DNA of 23,193 bases from Chloroflexota bacterium (GCA_021806765.1 JAJZQR010000062.1:1-23193); one strand, 5' to 3'. Counted from the stretch's first letter, positions 15,064 to 23,192 are shown. Made by a program: numbers and translations. The notes: generated by a model not told the origin, from the sequence alone.

Positions 15064-16812
15064 TTGAGCCGTCTCAGTATCGGGGAGGCCATCCAGCAGG
15101 TGGTGCAAGTCCTCTCCGAGGTAGAAGACACCGGCCAGGTACTCCGTGCCGTCGCTCGAGCGGCTCGACAGATGATGCTGGCCGACGAAGCTTACCTGCT
15201 GCTTCGGGAGGGCGGCAAGCTGGTCCTACGGGCTGCCGACGGGCTTCCCCCGGAACTGGTGGGGCGCAGCTCTGTGAGGCCTGGTGAGGGCATCGAGGGA
15301 TGGGTAGCAGACCATGGCGAATCAGTAGCCCTCGCCGATGCCACCCAGGAGCGCCGTTTCCGTGATCTGCCCGGCAGAGAGACTCGGATCCGCTCCCTGG
15401 CCGCCGTGCCTATGAAGCTGCGGGACGACGTGGTCGGAGTGCTGGCTGCTGCTGGCATGGATCCATCGCCACCCATCGGAAGCAGGCTGACCGGCCTGGA
15501 GATCCTGGCCAGCATCGCCGCGGTGACCATCGAGAACGATCGGCTGCTGGGACAGGAGCGGCGACGGGCCCACCAGGCCGAGGTTCTGGTGGAACTGGCG
15601 GCCATCCAGGACCTGGAGTTGCGCCCCTTCCTCCAAAGGGTCGCCGATGCTATCAACGCGGCTCTGGGCGTAGACGACACAGAACTGGTCCTTCTCGACG
15701 AGAGCGGCCAGCGGGTGATCTGCACAGGGGAGGCGGGTGGCGCCAGCAGCGGGAGCGGCTGTCGCGATGCAGCCTCCCCTCATCCCCTGGAGCTGCGCTG
15801 GGCAGCGGAGGTCCTCACACGGGGCCAGCCCCTGCTCTGCGACGACGTCACTCAGGACCCTGGCCTCCACCCGGAGTTTGTCGGTTCCCCGGTCCGAAGC
15901 CTCTTGGCCGTGCCGATCCAGGCGGGCGGCGCCAGGCGAGGCATCCTCCGGGTCGCCACGACCCACCCCGACAGCTTCCGATCAGAGGATCTGGCCTTCG
16001 TCACCCTGATGGCGGCCCAGGTGGGCCTGTCGGTGGAGAGAACGGAGCTGGCCCGGAGGCAGCTGGAGATCAGCCGGGAGCAAGCGCGGCAGCAGGCCCG
16101 ACAGGAGTTCCTGGGGGTGGTATCCCACGAACTGAAGACCCCGGTCGCAGTGCTCAAGGCCTACACGGAGCTGCTGCTCAGGAAGTCGGAGATCGATCCC
16201 CAGCGGGCCGCAGACCGGGAAGTGCTCAGCCGCATGCTGGAGCAGTCGGACAGGATGCTCGCCATGATCGAGCAGATCCTCGACCTGCAGAAGATCGAAG
16301 CCGGCCAGCTTCCTCTGGGGATCAGCCGGTTCGACCTGGTGGATCTGTCCCGAAGGGTCATCGAGAGCCTCCAACTCACCTCCCATGGCCATCGGATGGC
16401 GTTCCTGGCCGGAGGCGAACTGCCGGTGTTGGCGGACAAGCGTCGGATCGAGGAGGTTCTCTCCAATCTGCTGGAAAACGCCGTCAAGTACTCACCTGAG
16501 GGAGGACAAATCACCATCTCCGTAGGAACCCAGCCGGGAAACCAACCGAGTCAGGAGGAGGCGCTGGTGTCGGTAGCCGATCAGGGCATGGGGATATCCG
16601 CTCGGGATCTGCCCCACATCTTCGAACGCTTCTACCAGGGCCAGGGCCAGGGGACACTGCACCGTGGCCACGTGGGTCTGGGGCTGGGCCTCTACATCAC
16701 CCGAGAGATTGTCGAGCGCCACGGCGGCAAGGTCTGGACCGAATCCACCGAGGGCCAGGGATCGACCTTCCACTTCACCCTGCCCATGGCCACGCCCGCT
16801 AGCGACGAGTAG
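15064..16812 (+). CDS. Cytosolic GAF-GAF sensor histidine kinase
   Basis: A 582-residue histidine kinase without membrane helices. GAF1 spans about residues 12-160 (VRPGEGIEGWVADHGESVAL is the core), GAF2 about 170-345. The dimerisation/phospho-acceptor domain has FLGVVSHELKTPVAVLKAY with His355. The ATPase domain (about 460-578) has the N box NLLENAVKYSPEG, the G1 box VADQGMGIS, an F box DLPHIFERFYQG and the G2 box VGLGLGLYITREIVERHGG, all intact. Ligands of the GAF domains cannot be inferred; no obvious haem or bilin Cys motif is seen. The TTG start at 15064 has GGAGGTT just upstream. It pairs with the response regulator 30 bases upstream and probably signals a cytosolic or diffusible cue. 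Confidence 0.94.
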   Translation: MSRLSIGEAIQQVVQVLSEVEDTGQVLRAVARAARQMMLADEAYLLLREGGKLVLRAADGLPPELVGRSSVRPGEGIEGWVADHGESVALADATQERRFRDLPGRETRIRSLAAVPMKLRDDVVGVLAAAGMDPSPPIGSRLTGLEILASIAAVTIENDRLLGQERRRAHQAEVLVELAAIQDLELRPFLQRVADAINAALGVDDTELVLLDESGQRVICTGEAGGASSGSGCRDAASPHPLELRWAAEVLTRGQPLLCDDVTQDPGLHPEFVGSPVRSLLAVPIQAGGARRGILRVATTHPDSFRSEDLAFVTLMAAQVGLSVERTELARRQLEISREQARQQARQEFLGVVSHELKTPVAVLKAYTELLLRKSEIDPQRAADREVLSRMLEQSDRMLAMIEQILDLQKIEAGQLPLGISRFDLVDLSRRVIESLQLTSHGHRMAFLAGGELPVLADKRRIEEVLSNLLENAVKYSPEGGQITISVGTQPGNQPSQEEALVSVADQGMGISARDLPHIFERFYQGQGQGTLHRGHVGLGLGLYITREIVERHGGKVWTESTEGQGSTFHFTLPMATPASDE

Positions 16813-17035
16813 CCACCACCTGATTCCTTTCCCAATCGAACCGCTCGTCGTTTGCCCTCTCCTTCCGCTTTCTCGACCTGCATCAAAGTAGTATGATGGG
16901 CCCGGCGCCATGTATCCCCTCGCGCTAACCCCTGCAACAACAGACTGTCGACATGCCCTTGCCGCACCCGGGAAACCGGAACGGTAGCCTGGCAACGGAC
17001 CAGCCATCCAACTCATCTTTGAAAGGAGATGTGCG

Positions 17036-18442
17036 GTGTCGGCGACAGCGGATCAGGAGCACACTTACCGGTCCATGCACTCCCCGGTAGCATCTCTCAC
17101 CGAGCAACTTGCCGATTTCCTGGTAGCCACCAGACCCTCCGATCTGCCCGAAAGAACCATCGAGGACGCCAAGTACTTCCTCCTGGACTGGCTCGGTTCG
17201 GCCATCGCCGGAACCGATACCAGACCCGGAACTGCCCTCTTGGCCCGCGCCGCCGAGCAGCAGGGGCACCACGCCTCAGTGGTCGGAATGAAAGAGCGCA
17301 AAAGTTGTGAGACTGCGGCCTTCACCAACGGTGCCCTGGGCCACATCACCGAGACCGACGACGTCCATCGCGCCGCGGTTCTCCACCCGGCCGTAGTGGT
17401 AATCCCCGCTGCCCTGGCCATAGCCGAAAGACTGGGGTCCCGCGGGATAGACTTTCTCACGTCGGTGGTACTGGGCTACGAGGTAGTTATTCGGGTGGGC
17501 GAGTCCGTGGGCGCCTCCCACTACTTCTACTGGCACAACACCTCCACCTGCGGCACCTTCGGCGCAACCGCCGCCGCAGGGTGGTTGCTGGGGCTGTCCC
17601 GCCAGCAGATGGCCTGGGCCCTGGGCAACGCCGGCTCCCTCTCCTCGGGGTTGTGGCAGTTCAACGAGGACGGCGCCATGGCCAAGCACCTCCACGCTGG
17701 CCACGCTGCTTCCTCCGGAGTCCTGGCCGCTGAACTGGCAGCTCGAGACTTCACCGGCACCCGCTTCGTTCTCGAGGGCAAACGGGGGCTGTACGCCGCT
17801 ACCTCCAGCGATGCCAAGCCCCACCTGGTCACCGCAGGGCTGGCCCACGGGATGGATCGCTACAAGATCTCCGAGTGCGCCATCAAGCCCTACCCCTCCT
17901 GCCGGCACACCCACGCTCCGGTGGATCTGGCCCTGGCCCTGCGACGGGACACCGGGTTGAAGCCCGACCAGATGGCCAAGATAGAGATTGAGACCTACCA
18001 GGCTACCCTCGACCTCACCGACAACCCGATTCCTGGCCACGAGTATGCAGCCAAGTTCTCAGTCCAATACTGCGTCGCGGCCGCCCTGGCCCTGGGCCAT
18101 CTGACCCTGAGCGATTTCGGCCCCGATAGGCTACAGGATCCAACCATCAGAGGCCTGATGGCCAGAACCGAGGTTCGGGTGTCCCCGGAGATCCAGGGCC
18201 GCTATCCCGACGAATGGTGCTGTCGCGTCAGTGTCACATCTGCCTCCGGCGAAAGGTTCCAGCAGTTCACCTCGACCCCCAAGGGCGATCCCGAGAACCC
18301 CCTCACCCTCGAGGAGCTACGCGAGAAGTTCCGCTCCATGGTGAGCGGCACCCCTTACCAATCGCGAGCCGACGGGTTGATCGAGGGGGTGTCCCGGCTA
18401 GAAAGGATGGACAACGTAAAGCTACTGCTGGCGGAATACTGA
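17036..18442 (+). CDS. MmgE/PrpD family protein
   Basis: A 468-residue protein of the MmgE/PrpD (2-methylcitrate dehydratase / cis-aconitate decarboxylase) family, which dehydrates or decarboxylates tricarboxylates; many members have unknown substrates. Family features: LADFLVATRPSDLPERTIEDAKYFLLDWLGSAIAG at the N-terminus, GALGHITETDDVHRAAVLHPA with the conserved Asp-Asp and His residues, MAKHLHAGHAASSGVLAAELA, and IKPYPSCRHTHAPVDLALAL around 285-305, which contributes catalytic His residues. The GTG start at 17036 follows AAGGAGAT. It lies 21 bases upstream of an SdhA/FrdA-like gene, so the three genes 17036-20831 look like one operon; a role in processing a dicarboxylate or tricarboxylate is inferred. 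Confidence 0.9.
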   Translation: MSATADQEHTYRSMHSPVASLTEQLADFLVATRPSDLPERTIEDAKYFLLDWLGSAIAGTDTRPGTALLARAAEQQGHHASVVGMKERKSCETAAFTNGALGHITETDDVHRAAVLHPAVVVIPAALAIAERLGSRGIDFLTSVVLGYEVVIRVGESVGASHYFYWHNTSTCGTFGATAAAGWLLGLSRQQMAWALGNAGSLSSGLWQFNEDGAMAKHLHAGHAASSGVLAAELAARDFTGTRFVLEGKRGLYAATSSDAKPHLVTAGLAHGMDRYKISECAIKPYPSCRHTHAPVDLALALRRDTGLKPDQMAKIEIETYQATLDLTDNPIPGHEYAAKFSVQYCVAAALALGHLTLSDFGPDRLQDPTIRGLMARTEVRVSPEIQGRYPDEWCCRVSVTSASGERFQQFTSTPKGDPENPLTLEELREKFRSMVSGTPYQSRADGLIEGVSRLERMDNVKLLLAEY

Positions 18443-18463
18443 AATGAGAGGGACTCACGAAGA

Positions 18464-20134
18464 ATGCTGACCTACGACGTTCTAGTGGTGGGCGCCGGCC
18501 TGGCGGGGATGAGGGCCGCCGTGGAGGCCAGCCAGGTGGCGCAGGTGGCCATCATATCCAAGGTATACCCTACCCGCTCCCACAGTGGTGCCGCCCAGGG
18601 AGGGATCAACGCCCCCATCGGAGAGGACGACAGCGTCGAGAGCCACATGTTCGACACGGTAAAGGGCTCCGACTACATCGGCGACCAGGACGCCATCGAG
18701 GTGCTGATCACCGAGGCACCGGACACCATCTACGAACTGGAACGCTGGGGCATGCTGTTCGACCGCCGGCCGGACGGAAAGATCGCTCAACGCCCCTTCG
18801 GCGGGGCGGGTTTCCCGCGAGGATGTTACGCGGCCGACCTGAGCGGCCACGCCGCCCTTCACACCCTCTACGAGCAGGTGCTGCGCCGCAGCGTTCGGGT
18901 CTACCCTGAGTGGATGCTGCTGGACCTGATCGTCGAGGACGGCGTCTGTCGCGGCGCCGTGGCCCTCGATTTCCAGCACGGGCGGCTCGAGCAGATACGG
19001 GCGAAGACCGTCGTCCTGGCCACCGGCGGCTACGGCCGGGCCTTCCGAAAGACCACCAACGACATCGTCAACAACGGCGACGGGATGGCCATCGCCTACC
19101 GGAACGGCGCCGTCCTCTCCGACATGGAGTTCGTCCAGTTCCACCCCACTACCCTCTACGGAACCAACATCCTGATCTCCGAGGGTGCGCGGGGCGAGGG
19201 CGGCTACCTGCTGAACAACCAGGGCGAGCGGTTCATGGCCCGCTACACCCCAAAGGTGATGGAGCTGGCGCCCCGAGATGTGGTTTCCCGCTGCATCATG
19301 ATGGAGATCAAGGAGGGGCGAGGCTTCGAGAACGAGTACGTGTGGCTGGACCTGCGGCATCTGGGGCAGGACCTGATCCTGGAGAGGCTCCCCCAGGTCC
19401 ACGATCTAGCCCTCCGCTACAACGGCGTCGACGCCGTCAAAGAGCCCATTCCCATTCAGCCGGGGCAGCACTACAGCATGGGTGGCATCCGCTCCAACAT
19501 CTGGGGCGAGACCAACGTCCAGAATCTGCTGGTGGCCGGCGAGTGCGCCAACGTCAGCGTCCATGGTGCCAACCGGCTGGGGGGCAACTCCCTGCTGGAA
19601 ACCCTGGTCTTCGGCAAGCGGGCCGGGCGCCGGGCCGCAGAAATCGCCGCCGGTATCGACCATCCCGGGGTGGATACCCAGCCCCTGGCACGGGTACAGG
19701 CCCGGATCGACTCGGTTATGTCGGGCCGTGAGGGCGACAACCCCGCCCACCTCAGCCGCCGAATTCGGGACATCATGACGGACAAGGTAGGAGTGTTCCG
19801 GGAGGGAGGGGAGCTGCAGGAGGCCGTGGCGGAACTGATGGACTTCAAGGGCCGCTATCCCAGGATCCGCCTGGATCCCGCCCCCCTGGCATTCAACTAC
19901 CAGCTAACCGACTATGTCGAGCTGGGCTTCCTGCTAGACCTGTGCGAGGTCATCGCCAAGGGTGCCTTGCGCCGCACCGAGAGCCGCGGTGCTCACTACC
20001 GCACCGACTTCCCCACCCGAGACGACGAGAACTGGCTGGCCCACACCTACGCCAAACACTCACCCGAAGGACCCATCCTCGACAACGGTCCGGTCAGCAT
20101 AACCAGGTACCCGCCTGCAGCGAGAGGCTACTAA
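18464..20134 (+). CDS. Succinate dehydrogenase/fumarate reductase flavoprotein subunit homologue
   Basis: A 556-residue flavoprotein interconverting succinate and fumarate, or a related dicarboxylate pair. The Rossmann motif [12 protein letters not shown] is at residues 8-19. [14 protein letters not shown] contains His40, the residue that covalently carries FAD in membrane-bound complex II. Further matches are [42 protein letters not shown] with the catalytic Arg region, and [10 protein letters not shown]...[13 protein letters not shown] near 340-390. The C-terminal helical domain ends [11 protein letters not shown]. It is slightly shorter than E. coli SdhA. ATG 18464 was chosen for family fit; its SD is weak. 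The iron-sulfur subunit gene starts one base after its stop. No sdhC/sdhD-like anchor gene is near. Confidence 0.93.
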   Translation: MLTYDVLVVGAGLAGMRAAVEASQVAQVAIISKVYPTRSHSGAAQGGINAPIGEDDSVESHMFDTVKGSDYIGDQDAIEVLITEAPDTIYELERWGMLFDRRPDGKIAQRPFGGAGFPRGCYAADLSGHAALHTLYEQVLRRSVRVYPEWMLLDLIVEDGVCRGAVALDFQHGRLEQIRAKTVVLATGGYGRAFRKTTNDIVNNGDGMAIAYRNGAVLSDMEFVQFHPTTLYGTNILISEGARGEGGYLLNNQGERFMARYTPKVMELAPRDVVSRCIMMEIKEGRGFENEYVWLDLRHLGQDLILERLPQVHDLALRYNGVDAVKEPIPIQPGQHYSMGGIRSNIWGETNVQNLLVAGECANVSVHGANRLGGNSLLETLVFGKRAGRRAAEIAAGIDHPGVDTQPLARVQARIDSVMSGREGDNPAHLSRRIRDIMTDKVGVFREGGELQEAVAELMDFKGRYPRIRLDPAPLAFNYQLTDYVELGFLLDLCEVIAKGALRRTESRGAHYRTDFPTRDDENWLAHTYAKHSPEGPILDNGPVSITRYPPAARGY

Positions 20135-20135
20135 C

Positions 20136-20831
20136 ATGATTGAGGTGAAGGTTACCCTAACCCGATTCGATCCCGGCCGCGACGCGGCCCCTTATCCCCA
20201 GAGCTATGCCATGGAGGTTCGCGAGAATCAGACGATCCTGGACCTGCTGCTGGATCTGGCGGCCGACCATGACCCCACCGTAGCGTTCCGGAGGGCCTGT
20301 CGCAGCGGCATCTGCGGCACCTGCGCCGTGACCATCAACGGCGTACCGAAGCTGGCCTGCGAGACCCTGGTCTCGGAGGTGTTGAACGGCCACGAGATAG
20401 CCATAGGCCCACTGCCTCATTTCAGGGTGTTGAAGGATCTGGTGGTGGACATCGACCGTTTCCTGGACTCCCTGCGGAACGTGGTGCCCTGGCTCGTCCT
20501 CAAGCCCGAGTTCCAGGGGAGGATGTCTCAGTCGGAGGTGCGCCACCTGGAGAAGTCAGGGGAGTGCATTCTCTGCGGCGTCTGTCAGGCCGATGGGGCG
20601 GTGCCGGAAGGCGATCCGAGGGCTGAACTGAACCCTGCAGCCATGGTCAAGGCCTTCCGCCTGGGCTTCGACCCGCGAGACACCCTGGGTGCAGAGAGGG
20701 CCAAGCTGGTGCGGGATTTGGGTCTGTTGAACAGGCCCCTGGACGGCGCGGGCAGACTGGGCTGTCCCAAGCAGATCGACTTCGCCGGCCAGATCGTCCC
20801 GGAGCTAAATCGTGCCCTAGGCGACGCCTGA
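20136..20831 (+). CDS. Succinate dehydrogenase/fumarate reductase iron-sulfur subunit homologue lacking [3Fe-4S] ligands
   Basis: A 231-residue electron-transfer subunit partnered with the flavoprotein. The plant-type [2Fe-2S] motif is complete: Cys55, Cys60, Cys63, Cys75 (ACRSGICGTC...LAC). Three [4Fe-4S] ligands, Cys144, Cys147 and Cys150 (CILCGVC), are present, with the fourth at Cys210 (GCPKQIDF). The three [3Fe-4S] cysteines of normal SdhB/FrdB are gone: the position after CILCGVC is Gly154 (QADGAV instead of xxxCPV), and the usual C-x5-C ahead of CPK is replaced by RPLDGAGRLG. The protein has exactly eight cysteines, fitting two clusters only. ATG 20136 directly follows the flavoprotein stop. 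The stop codon lies within an octamer repeat array. Confidence 0.9.
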   Translation: MIEVKVTLTRFDPGRDAAPYPQSYAMEVRENQTILDLLLDLAADHDPTVAFRRACRSGICGTCAVTINGVPKLACETLVSEVLNGHEIAIGPLPHFRVLKDLVVDIDRFLDSLRNVVPWLVLKPEFQGRMSQSEVRHLEKSGECILCGVCQADGAVPEGDPRAELNPAAMVKAFRLGFDPRDTLGAERAKLVRDLGLLNRPLDGAGRLGCPKQIDFAGQIVPELNRALGDA

Positions 20832-21003
20832 CGGGGTGACGGGGAGAAACGGAGACGGGGTGACGGGGAGACATAGAGACAGGGTGAATGGCGTACAATT
20901 ACGTCCTCGCACAACTCGTCCGCATGATATCCGAGCCAGAGAAATGGGTTATCGCCTGATTCTCCCCGTCTCCCCGTCTCCCCGTCGCCCCGTCGCCCCG
21001 TCT
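20830..21003. repeat. Inverted pair of octamer arrays between convergent genes
   Basis: The left arm (20830-20885) is seven octamers in strict 8-base phase, mostly GACGGGGT/GACGGGGA with two degenerate units. The right arm (20961-21003) is five octamers TCTCCCCG/TCGCCCCG in the opposite sense. A 75-base spacer separates them. The arms could fold into a long GC-rich hairpin. Both flanking stop codons (20829-20831 and 21005-21003) fall inside or at the edge of the arrays, and the element could serve as a bidirectional terminator. Confidence 0.85.
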
Positions 21004-21794
21004 CAGTACAGCGCGGCGTACTGACCGCCGTCCACCTGGATCGCCGCACCCGTGACGAAGCTGGCCCGCTCGGATGCCAGGAACACCACCACGTTGGCCA
21101 ACTCCTCCGGCTTCCCCAACCGGCCCAGGGGGATCCGATCGGTGAGGGTCTTCATCTCCTCCTCCACCGTTATCCCCTTCCGCAGGGCATTCGCCTCGTT
21201 CACCTGGGCCACCCGGTCGGTCAGGGTGTAGCCCGGGCACACGCTGTTGATCAGAATGCCCTCCTTCGCCAGTTCGTTGGACATGGTCTTGGTCAGCCCC
21301 AGCACCCCCGGTCTGGCCGTGTTGCTCAGGATCAGCCCCGGCAGCGGTTGCTTGGCGGACAGGGACACCATGTTCACGATCCTTCCCCAGTGCTCCCGCA
21401 GCATGTGGGGCACCACCTCTTTGCACAGCCGGACGGTGCTGATCAGGTTCAGTTCGGCCGCCTGCTGGAACTGCTCCACCGACGACTCCAAGAAGGTTAT
21501 GCCCGGAGGCCCTCCGGCATTGTTCACCAGAATGTCGATCCGGCCAAATCGGCGGACTGTCTCCTCTACCAGCCTCGTCACGTCCTCCGGCTTCGTAACG
21601 TCGCCCGCGATAGCCAACACCTCAACCCCCGTCTCACGGCGGATCTCCTCGGCAGTAGCGTTCAGCACCGCTTCGCTCCGTGCGCACAGGGAGAGTCTGA
21701 CTCCTTCCCGGGCCAGTCCGAACGCCACGGCCCTGCCCAGCCCCTTGCTGGCTGCGGCGACGATCGCCACTCTATCCTTGAGCCCTAGATCCAT
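21003..21794 (-). CDS. Atypical short-chain dehydrogenase/reductase (FabG-like)
   Basis: A 263-residue SDR with a Rossmann fold. The cofactor motif is AASKGLGRAVA instead of the usual TGxxxGIG; NNAGGPPG and the catalytic-loop Ser in VNMVSLSAK are present. The active-site YxxxK is replaced by SNTAR (Ser and Arg). The C-terminus has INSVCPGYTLTDRV and the normal FVTGAAIQVDGG. This matches a known subgroup of beta-ketoacyl-reductase-like SDRs that lack the classical NAD motif and catalytic tetrad, so activity and substrate are uncertain. ATG 21794 was chosen (GAGGAGGG just upstream); a TTG three bases earlier is possible. It converges on the iron-sulfur subunit gene, from which the octamer arrays separate it. 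Confidence 0.88.
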   Translation of the reverse strand: MDLGLKDRVAIVAAASKGLGRAVAFGLAREGVRLSLCARSEAVLNATAEEIRRETGVEVLAIAGDVTKPEDVTRLVEETVRRFGRIDILVNNAGGPPGITFLESSVEQFQQAAELNLISTVRLCKEVVPHMLREHWGRIVNMVSLSAKQPLPGLILSNTARPGVLGLTKTMSNELAKEGILINSVCPGYTLTDRVAQVNEANALRKGITVEEEMKTLTDRIPLGRLGKPEELANVVVFLASERASFVTGAAIQVDGGQYAALY

Positions 21795-21837
21795 CAATCC
21801 CTCCTCTACCCTTATTCGGTCCTAATCCATTCATCCT

Positions 21838-21976
21838 CTAAGCAGTTGGCCCAAGATAGTCTGCCCTTCGTCACCCCCGCGAAAGCGGGGGTCCAGGACA
21901 CTACCGTGCGGAGAAGGCCCTGGATGCCCGCCTTCGCGGGCATGACGACGGATTGTGCACGCGACCTCAGGCCAAC
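21838..21976 (-). repeat. BIME-like dispersed repeat, copy B (inverted)
   Basis: Reverse-complement copy of the 11684-11822 element, conserved end to end with scattered changes and one small indel, mainly in the spacer between the two palindromic units. Both units keep their stems. It occupies the 372-base gene-free stretch 21795-22166, together with the adjacent 32-base palindrome. Confidence 0.9.
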
Positions 21977-21977
21977 T

Positions 21978-22009
21978 GCGTAGAGACGCGACATGTCGCG
22001 TCTCTACGC
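21978..22009. repeat. Perfect 32-bp palindrome
   Basis: The left half is GCGTAGAGACGCGACA and the right half is its exact reverse complement, with no loop. It starts two bases after BIME copy B. It resembles the dispersed GTAGAGACG-type palindromes I know from cyanobacterial and Chloroflexota genomes, so it is more likely a mobile short repeat than an operator. The remaining 22010-22166 shows nothing convincing beyond a possible TAGACT -10 close to the channel gene. Confidence 0.88.
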
Positions 22010-22166
22010 TGCATGAGGGTCACGAGTCGTCTCGCTCCGGTCCACCGTAGCCGGGCTGCCAAGTGGTTGTCAATCCCCTCCCCTTCGCCCAAGTGTTCCG
22101 CTGATGCATCACGTCCCGCGTCGGATGCTGTATCTATCCCGCGAATAGGGTAGACTACGCATCACC

Positions 22167-23192
22167 ATGAACAATCAGCCACCCCCCGCTCAGAGCATCA
22201 TCGAATCTCGCCTCCGATGGGCCGTCGCACTGCTGATAATGCTGATGGCCTTCGGTGTGGGTGGCTACGTGGCCATCGAGGGGTGGAACTTCCTGGATGC
22301 TGTCTTTATGACAGTCACCACCCTCAGCACCGTGGGCTACAAGGAGGTTCACGACCTCTCAACCGCCGGTGAGATCTTCACCATAGTCCTCATCGTGGTC
22401 GGCGTTGGGGGAATGCTCTATACCGTCACGGCGGTGGTGGCCTACGTGGTAGAGGTGCAGTTCCCGGGGATCGTTCGGAGGAGGCGCATGACAGAGAGGA
22501 TAGCCGAGCTGAGAAACCACTACATCGTCTGTGGCTTCGGGAGGGTGGGCCACTTCATAGCCCAGGAGTTGGCGCGGGAGCGAGCGCCCTTCGTCGTGGT
22601 CGAAGCCAATCCAGAGGTACACCAGAATTGCGAAGGCGCCGGCCACCCCTGCATCCTGGGCGATGCTACTCAGGACGAGACCTTGAAGGCCGCCGGCATC
22701 GACCGAGCACGGGGACTCGTGGCGGCCCTCGACAGCGACGAAAAGAACCTCTACGTAGTCCTTTCGGCCAGGGTGCTGCGCCCCGACATCTCCATCGTCG
22801 CCAGGGCTACATCCGAGGACGCTGAGGCCAAGCTGAAACGGGTTGGGGCCAACCGGGTGCTCACCCCTTACGCCACCGCCGGCCGCCGCATGGCCACCCT
22901 GCTGATGAGGCCCCTGGTGGCCGACTTCCTGGACACGGTGATGCACAGCGAGAGGCTGGAGCTGCTGTTGGAGGAACTCACCATACCAGAGGATTCTCCC
23001 CTCGCCAACACGACCATCGGCGAGATGCAGGTGAGAACACGAACCGGGGCCATCATCCTGGCCCTCCAGAGGAGGGACGGCAGCCTGGTCAGCGCACCCG
23101 ACGGAGACACCCAGCTACAGGCTGGCGACGAGCTGGTGGTGCTGGGCACCCGAGCCCAACTCCGTCAGCTGGAGCAGCTGGGCAAGAAGTAG
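22167..23192 (+). CDS. Two-helix potassium channel with RCK (TrkA-N/TrkA-C) domains
   Basis: A 341-residue K+ channel subunit expected to form a tetrameric pore with a cytosolic gating ring. TM1 is at about residues 16-36. The pore helix and filter are FMTVTTLSTVGYKEV (filter TVGYKE, where the most common form is TVGYGD). TM2 is at about 66-92. The RCK N-domain begins YIVCGFGRVGHFIAQEL (GxGxxG-type nucleotide site), with ILGDATQDE and ARATSEDAEAKLKRVGANRVLTPYATAG. The TrkA-C domain spans about 265-341 (LANTTIGEMQVRTRTGAIIL...LQAGDELVVLGT). ATG 22167 has no clear SD; TAGACT at 22151-22156 may be a -10 giving a very short leader. It is a complete single-gene unit. Ligand (Ca2+, NAD(H) or nucleotide) is not readable. 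Confidence 0.94.
   Translation: MNNQPPPAQSIIESRLRWAVALLIMLMAFGVGGYVAIEGWNFLDAVFMTVTTLSTVGYKEVHDLSTAGEIFTIVLIVVGVGGMLYTVTAVVAYVVEVQFPGIVRRRRMTERIAELRNHYIVCGFGRVGHFIAQELARERAPFVVVEANPEVHQNCEGAGHPCILGDATQDETLKAAGIDRARGLVAALDSDEKNLYVVLSARVLRPDISIVARATSEDAEAKLKRVGANRVLTPYATAGRRMATLLMRPLVADFLDTVMHSERLELLLEELTIPEDSPLANTTIGEMQVRTRTGAIILALQRRDGSLVSAPDGDTQLQAGDELVVLGTRAQLRQLEQLGKK

Noticed and set aside
16880..16900. Promoter around TATGAT upstream of the MmgE/PrpD gene
   Set aside because: A fair -10 hexamer is seen but no acceptable -35 at 16-18 bases, and about 140 bases separate it from the start codon; not supportable by eye.
20830..21003. CRISPR-like array
   Set aside because: Units are contiguous 8-base repeats without spacers, arranged as two inverted arms; no cas gene is present.
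11684..21976. Composite transposon bounded by the two inverted 139-bp repeats
   Set aside because: The repeats are BIME-like with internal palindromes. No transposase lies between them, the enclosed genes look native, and no target-site duplication is visible at the outer edges.
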